Shown: piece by piece, positions 7,074 through 11,096 of the stretch
How the letters are laid out: each line of letters opens with the position of its first letter
How positions within the stretch are numbered: the first letter of the stretch is position 1
Source of the DNA: Cephalothrix simula
Lineage: Eukaryota > Nemertea > Palaeonemertea > Archinemertea > Cephalotrichidae
NCBI GenBank assembly: GCA_035591015.1
Contig: JAXIUW010208731.1
Location: forward strand, 1-11,096
Reading direction: 5' to 3'
Length of the DNA: 11,096 nt
Translations under genes and position numbers: made by a program
Notes under the pieces: generated by a model
Seen by the model: only the letters and a program-made list of their open reading frames with translations
The model's database searches: none
What the model was told of the DNA's origin: nothing

Positions 7074-7256
7074 ATGGTTGTTGTGAATGCATTCCGAACA
7101 GGACTTGATACAAGATATGATGGTTTGGATAAACGTATGAGTCTTTCATCGGATCACTCATTGCAGAATTTGGCACGGATCTATAAAAAAAATGCGGCAG
7201 CTTCTTCCTCTATGGAGAACCCTGACAATGCTGGAACTGTGGAAACTGCCCTGTGA
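7074..7256 (+). CDS. ATP2B: Plasma-membrane Ca2+-ATPase, alternative C-terminal exon C
   Basis: This terminal coding exon gives 60 residues and a TGA stop. It begins MVVVNAFRTGLDTRYDGLDK. VVNAFR is the PMCA calmodulin-binding core, and the leading Met resembles the M-E-V-V start of vertebrate 'a' variants. Residue 7 is again the Phe anchor. HSLQNL at 28-33 repeats the motif of exons A and B, preceded by KRMSLSS, a possible basophilic kinase site. The tail continues with ARIYKKN and an Ala/Ser run, and ends VETAL. ETAL is a class I PDZ ligand very close to the ETSL/ETSV ends of vertebrate PMCA 'b' forms. The Met is an ordinary internal residue: the exon starts after AG at 7072-7073, and an ATG frame opening at 7008 is intron read-through. 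As the most distal of the three, it is the likely default last exon (inference). Confidence 0.88.
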   Translation: MVVVNAFRTGLDTRYDGLDKRMSLSSDHSLQNLARIYKKNAAASSSMENPDNAGTVETAL

Positions 7257-8069
7257 AGAAGTTTTTCCGCCGGCCAAAATTTTTTAAGTGATGCAAATAG
7301 AGTTAATTGTAGTTGAGCTCGCTCAGTACTCAAAGGTACCACCAGTAGTACGTGATTAGATTTTACGGAAGAGCTAGAACTAAAGCTTGCTGCATAAATA
7401 TTCTGTGACAAAACTTTATAACTTGAATTATACCGGGATTGTCCTGGGTGGTCAGCCCCCAGGGGTCAAACATCGGCACCTATTACGTACAAAATGCATG
7501 GCTTGGATTTTTCAAGTAAATTTGATACCAGATTAGATTAGAGTTTATGATATTATATATGTAATGGTATAATAGAGAAATTATAAACGTGTTAAGTCCA
7601 TTGTTGAGTACTATAGAGTCGCTCCGGTGCCCATTTTAAGTTACTCATTTATTTCATTTACTTGGTATATACTTGGTAGGCATCGAATGGTGCTACATGA
7701 ACCAGTTTGTTTTCACATACTTCCTGCTGTCTAGATGAAACTACAATTTTTAGTGTTGTATAGCCATTAGTGTAATAAAATTCGGAGGACTTGGCAATTT
7801 CGGAATAAAGGTAGCTTATATTATTACCCAATTTTATTTGTGAATGATAATTAATGATCATTAATAAATTTTGTTTGGTTATTTAGTTAGAAATTTGCCT
7901 TTGACATGCATATTAGTCACTAGTCAGGGTACTATATTATATGATGCCTTATAACTCCTTTACCCTTCGCGCGCATGGATTTCGTAATCATGATGGCTAC
8001 TTCCGAAAATGCCTAGCCCTGTTTATACCCGTCTCTACGTAGGTTAAATAATTACTGTACATAAATAAA
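7257..8069 (+). other. Probable 3' UTR of tail exon C
   Basis: Non-coding sequence after the exon C stop. CCTGGG (7443-7448) and CCCAGG (7458-7463) form a small GC-rich hairpin in AT-rich surroundings. AATAAA hexamers lie at 7774-7779, 7804-7809, 7863-7868 and 8064-8069. The last is followed by TGGTGGGGG and then GTTTTTATTTGT, a good downstream GU/U-rich element, so it is my preferred end (3' UTR about 820 nt). Minus-strand frames here (7181-7411, 7658-7861) show no motif; the first is largely the complement of the coding exon. Confidence 0.5.
8064..8069 (+). terminator. Preferred poly(A) signal candidate for exon C transcripts
   Basis: AATAAA is followed within about 5-40 nt by a G/T-rich tract and a T-run. 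Upstream hexamers at 7774 and 7804, and downstream ones at 8396 and 8615, are alternatives that sequence alone cannot rank firmly. Confidence 0.4.
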
Positions 8070-8928
8070 TGGTGGGGGAAAATTGTACAGACGATTCAAG
8101 TTTTTATTTGTATAGATTCTAAGTCTTATTTCATTGTATATATTTGAAATATTTATTTCTGATGCGTGATCTCTTATAGTAGTTTGACTTTTTGTTAAGT
8201 TTTTAATGACACTGGTTTGATTTTTCCAGTGTTACCGTTGTCTATTTCATGCATATTTAACTGCATGATATTTCATGCGGTCTATTTTAACTGCATGCAC
8301 GTTATAAAATAATGACTGTTTGAACTTAGCTTAGTTTTTATTATATTTTGGAAAGTTGGTTTAGTTGTCATTTTAAAATTTAGTGTGTGATGCAAAATAA
8401 AAATGGCGATTTTTCGTTCCGGTTATATAGTATTGATAATAATAGTGAATTAGTAGTTTGCCTTTTTAGATGTTAATATAATTCCAATTTTAAAGTCTCG
8501 CTTATTGAACTAGATATATTTAGATATAGAGAATTATGCGCTATAAGCTCCAGTATTTTCCATCAAATTTTCATTCATCACTAAGTCTCCGTGTCAAATT
8601 TATACATATACAAAAATAAATTATAAATATAGACAATATATATTTATGGCGAATTCTCTTTTATGTTATGCATTCAACCACCTTAACGCGCATTTAAGCA
8701 TAATCTTTATAATTTAGAACATTTACTTTTGCATTTATGACATTTATTACTATCAAGTTAATTAATATTATGTTCTTATAACAAAACCCGTCAGAAATGT
8801 TTAAAAACTATCTCTTTAGGTGGAAGGAAAACTTAGGAATTTCCCCCCTAAAGGCCAATTTAAACTTAGCCGGCGTCCTTGCATCGTCCTTCTAACACAC
8901 TCATAAAAATTGAAAAATGACTGTCTTT
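8070..8928. other. AT-rich non-coding stretch
   Basis: No gene is seen. A degenerate direct duplication of about 28 bp occurs at 8241-8298 (TCTATTTCATG...TTTAACTGCATG, then again with CGG inserted). AACACTGG-type arms flank TTTGATTTTT near 8210-8233 as a small hairpin. At 8872-8962, CCGGCGTC pairs with GACGCCGG, and GTCCTTCTAAC pairs with GTTACAAGGAC with one mismatch. These words belong to the same family as the foldback element that starts at 8929. Confidence 0.6.
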
Positions 8929-8996
8929 CAATACGTTACAAGGACGCTCCGTAGACGCCGGAAGTACGTTCACAAGTGTAACGGTAAATCACCAAT

Positions 8997-9557
8997 GAAC
9001 TTGGACTTCCCCTGATTTCGCCCATAATAGATTTTCCAAAAATAAATTTGCTTCAAATCTCCTAAAACTCCGTAAATAAGATGTATGTAGTCGAAATTTT
9101 TAAAGTTCGAAAATACTTTTTCATTTAAGCAAATATTTTTGGCTACAGGAGCAAGTATAGTCCATACCCCGTGTACAAATGAATAGGGTTTCAATACTAT
9201 CCTGATAAAGTATGTTGCCGGTCGGTCCACACAATGAAACTGTCAGCCATCAGATTATGGTAATAACTTTCTGTTACCAAAAATATTTGGTGCTGAGACC
9301 TGGGCGTCATACTTTAAAAAAATGGTTAATTACTCTTCTATTCAATAATCATGCAATGATATAGTTTTGATAAACCTAATTATCACAATTGTGTCAATTC
9401 ATTGCACAATTCTATTGAAATCAAAGAAGTAAATAATATTGTTTTGCGCCTGTGGTATTAATGACCATTAATTAGTAACACCATAAAATGTGGACTTGTG
9501 GCAAACAAAGTGGAAAAGACTGAAGTGGGCGAAATCACGGGAAGTCAGCCCAAGTTC
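8997..9557. mobile_element. Inverted-repeat element inserted in the foldback arm
   Basis: The left terminus GAACTTGGACTTCCCC with TGATTTCGCC (8997-9022) is matched by GGCGAAATCA with CGGGAAGTCAGCCCAAGTTC at the right (9528-9557), differing by a 4-base indel and a substitution. The interior is AT-rich and not palindromic, unlike the other elements here. An 86-codon minus-strand frame (8970-9230) runs over the left end but shows no transposase signature. The flanks (CCAAT before, TTAAA after) give no convincing target-site duplication. That it interrupts an otherwise continuous arm supports an insertion event. Confidence 0.6.
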
Positions 9558-9584
9558 TTAAATGTTTTTTTTTTTTTTAAATAT

Positions 9585-9958
9585 AAAAACACAGTGCTTT
9601 ACTCGAGCGCTGGGAGAACACCGGAAGGACGTTCCGTAGCCGCTGAAAGAACGCCGAATGCTTTCCAAAGAAGCTGCAAGGACGCCGGATGAGCGCTTGA
9701 AGGACGTTGTATCATCACCTTTGGCGTTCTGGTGATACAACGCCCTTCCAGCGTTCATCAAACGTTTCCAGCGCTCATGGAACGTCCTTCCAGCTCTCAT
9801 CGAGTTTCCTTGCAGCGTCATCGGAACGCACTTGAATGTATCTGCAAATTTCTTCTTCGTTCTTCCAGCGTCTACGGAATGTCCTTTTAACGCCCTTCCA
9901 GCGTCAGCGGAGCGTCCTTTCGGCGTTCTCCTAGCGCTCGAGTAACGCACTGTGTTTT
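9585..9958. repeat. Foldback core made of about 22-bp subrepeats
   Basis: The core is relatively GC-rich. Its right part is a tandem array of a 20-22-bp unit of the form AACGTCCTTCCAGCGTTCAT, about eight degenerate copies from 9740 to 9950. The left part (about 9605-9705) holds the same unit in reverse orientation, but less regular. The apex is GTTGTATCATCACC (9706-9719) against GGTGATACAAC (9731-9741). A break in the array at 9833-9862 (ATGTATCTGCAAATTTC) is unrelated sequence. The 130-codon minus-strand frame covering this region is a by-product of the repeats (AGRAL/AGRTF-type words) and not a gene. Confidence 0.85.
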
Positions 9959-10022
9959 TTAATTTAAAACAAATTTTGGTGATTTACAGTTACACTTCTT
10001 CGGGCGTCCTTGTAACGTATTG

Positions 10023-11096
10023 GAACGGGATATTTTAATGGCCTTAATATTTGATCGAAATATAAACTGTTTATGCTTATTTGGGGATCGAATTCCGGAA
10101 GAGTGATTAAACATTGTTTACAGTTTCGGAAATTTTGACTCTTCATTATCTCTTTATATTAATGCACACCCTATTATTGGTTAAAGGAAGCACTAATGCA
10201 TTTCCTCTTTTGACTGGTCAGTTATTTTTGGCAGCTATGAAATAAAAAAATGTTTAGTCTTATTTTTATGTGTTACTAAATGGTTAAAAAGATAAGGTTA
10301 TGCTTGAAATGTGATGTTACGAGGTATTTGAAGCATGCTGCCTTAGTGAAAGTATCTCTCTATAAAATGTGCAATTTAGATAATCGTATTAAAGAAACAA
10401 TTTGTATAAACATCGAATCTAGATTATAATGATAAAAATGTTATTATGGTCCATCAGTAGTATTTAAAGAGGATTATTATTTAAATATTTAAAGTTTTAT
10501 AATAAAAAAAGACAAATCATGCTATTAATAACTACCATCCTTTTTATGAAGAATAATAATAATGTACAATGAAAATTTATCATTATTTAAAATAGTAAAA
10601 ATTCTGCAAAATTGTCTCTAAAAATTGCCTACCTAATGCTGTTGAAAAGTTGTTTACACATCTGATGTAGGACTATAGCTGTACAAAATTTTAGCAGCAT
10701 TGTTAGGAAAATTCTCACTGTGCATTTTTTACTTCTTTAACCCCTGTTAATACTTATTCAGGTCATTACAAGACTGTAAACCATATGGGTGTTTTTTAAT
10801 GAAATAAACGACTCGAGATTACCTCACTGCTGCTCCCTTTTTATTCATTTGGCATTCTAGCGGTATGTTCTCATTAACGGTATATGGGGCTGTTTCAGAA
10901 GACATGTCGCGTTTCACACATTTTGCTCATTAAATATTAGGCGGTTTTAAATGGTAACCCTTCCTAAAATCGGGAAAGGCACTCAAACAATTAACACTTT
11001 GACTGCGGCAATTTTTTCCTTTAAAAAACTGTTGCCTGCGGCTGAATTTTATGTAATTCAACGTCATAACTTTTCTGACGTCATCCATGACGTCAT
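10023..11096. other. AT-rich non-coding right flank
   Basis: No gene is seen on either strand. AATAAA hexamers at 10241, 10501 and 10803 have no associated coding region. Acceptor-like TTATTCAG near 10760 and GTTTCAG near 10898 are not followed by PMCA-like or other recognisable coding sequence. From 10991, TTAACACTTTGACTGCGGCA resembles piggyBac-type termini (TTAA followed by CCTTTGxCTGC-like sequence), so the window may end inside another element. Confidence 0.5.
11076..11095. promoter_or_regulatory. Two adjacent CRE palindromes (TGACGTCA)
   Basis: Perfect TGACGTCA octamers, the CREB/ATF site, occur at 11076-11083 and 11088-11095, 12 bp start to start. A half-site, ACGTCATAAC, lies just upstream. 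They may belong to a repeat running off the window edge; function is not shown. Confidence 0.5.

Larger units (their letters stand above)
8929..10022. mobile_element. Composite foldback element with an insertion in its left arm
   Basis: CAATACGTTACAAGGACG at the left end is matched by CGTCCTTGTAACGTATTG at the right end (ending 10022). Further in, AAGTGTAACGGTAAATCACC (from 8973) pairs with GGTGATTTACAGTTACACTT (9978-9997). After that the left arm is broken at about 8997 by a separate inverted-repeat element. Pairing resumes at about 9558, with a T-run and AAAAACACAGTGC against GCACTGTGTTTTT (ending near 9958). The two arms are thus collinear only if 8997-9557 is removed. No transposase is recognisable and no clean target-site duplication was found. 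The class is uncertain; long arms made of subrepeats resemble foldback (FB-type) elements. Confidence 0.7.

Noticed and set aside
8970-9230. 86-codon minus-strand open frame considered as a transposase remnant
   Set aside because: No catalytic DDE/DDD or other transposase signature; it also crosses the element boundary at 8997.
9558-9950. 130-codon minus-strand open frame with AGRAL/AGRTF-like repeats
   Set aside because: It coincides with the foldback core; the peptide repeats are translation of the 22-bp subrepeats, and the frame ends at the element's A/T tract.
10752-10776. Acceptor-like TTATTCAG followed by a short frame ending ITRL and a stop, considered as a fourth tail exon with a PDZ-like end
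   Set aside because: It lacks the VVxAF calmodulin core and would encode only five residues.

Overview
The window is metazoan nuclear DNA: AT-rich, gene-poor, with long non-coding stretches, canonical AG splice acceptors after polypyrimidine tracts, and several palindromic DNA-transposon relics flanked by TA. Nothing looks prokaryotic. The protein fragments fit an invertebrate animal; I cannot narrow the species further. Only the plus strand carries recognisable coding sequence, and no tRNA, rRNA, CRISPR array or intact transposase was seen.

The coding content is the 3' end of one gene, a plasma-membrane Ca2+-ATPase (PMCA, ATP2B family). The pump body and the first half of the calmodulin-binding domain must lie upstream of position 1. 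Three separate alternative 3'-terminal coding exons are present, at 2558-2848, 4276-4425 and 7074-7256. Each starts in phase 0 right after an AG with a version of the second half of the PMCA calmodulin-binding domain (LRVVRAF, IRVVNAF, MVVVNAF). Each has its own stop codon. Each ends in a class I PDZ ligand (ESSI, ESKL, ETAL), and each carries a shared H-S-L-x-[SN]-L motif. The break point matches the known vertebrate PMCA splice site C, just after the residues RIQTQ. Splice choice would therefore swap the autoinhibitory, calmodulin-binding and scaffold-binding tail of the same pump.

Layout: 1-2557 is intron with a pentamer microsatellite, a 125-bp tandem duplication and a 636-bp foldback MITE (1744-2379). 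Next come exon A and a non-coding stretch with a 20-bp minisatellite (3719-3785) and a hairpin ahead of exon B. Exon B is followed by a likely 3' UTR or intron with an X-box-like motif cluster (about 5811-6004) and an 855-bp nested foldback MITE (6124-6978) that ends 95 bp before exon C. After exon C come 3' UTR and intergenic DNA, a composite foldback element of 22-bp subrepeats with a second inverted-repeat element inserted in one arm (8929-10022), and a right edge holding paired CRE palindromes and a possible piggyBac-like terminus.

The main point of interest is the triplicated tail-exon cassette. The mobile-element hairpins close to two of its three splice acceptors are a secondary one.
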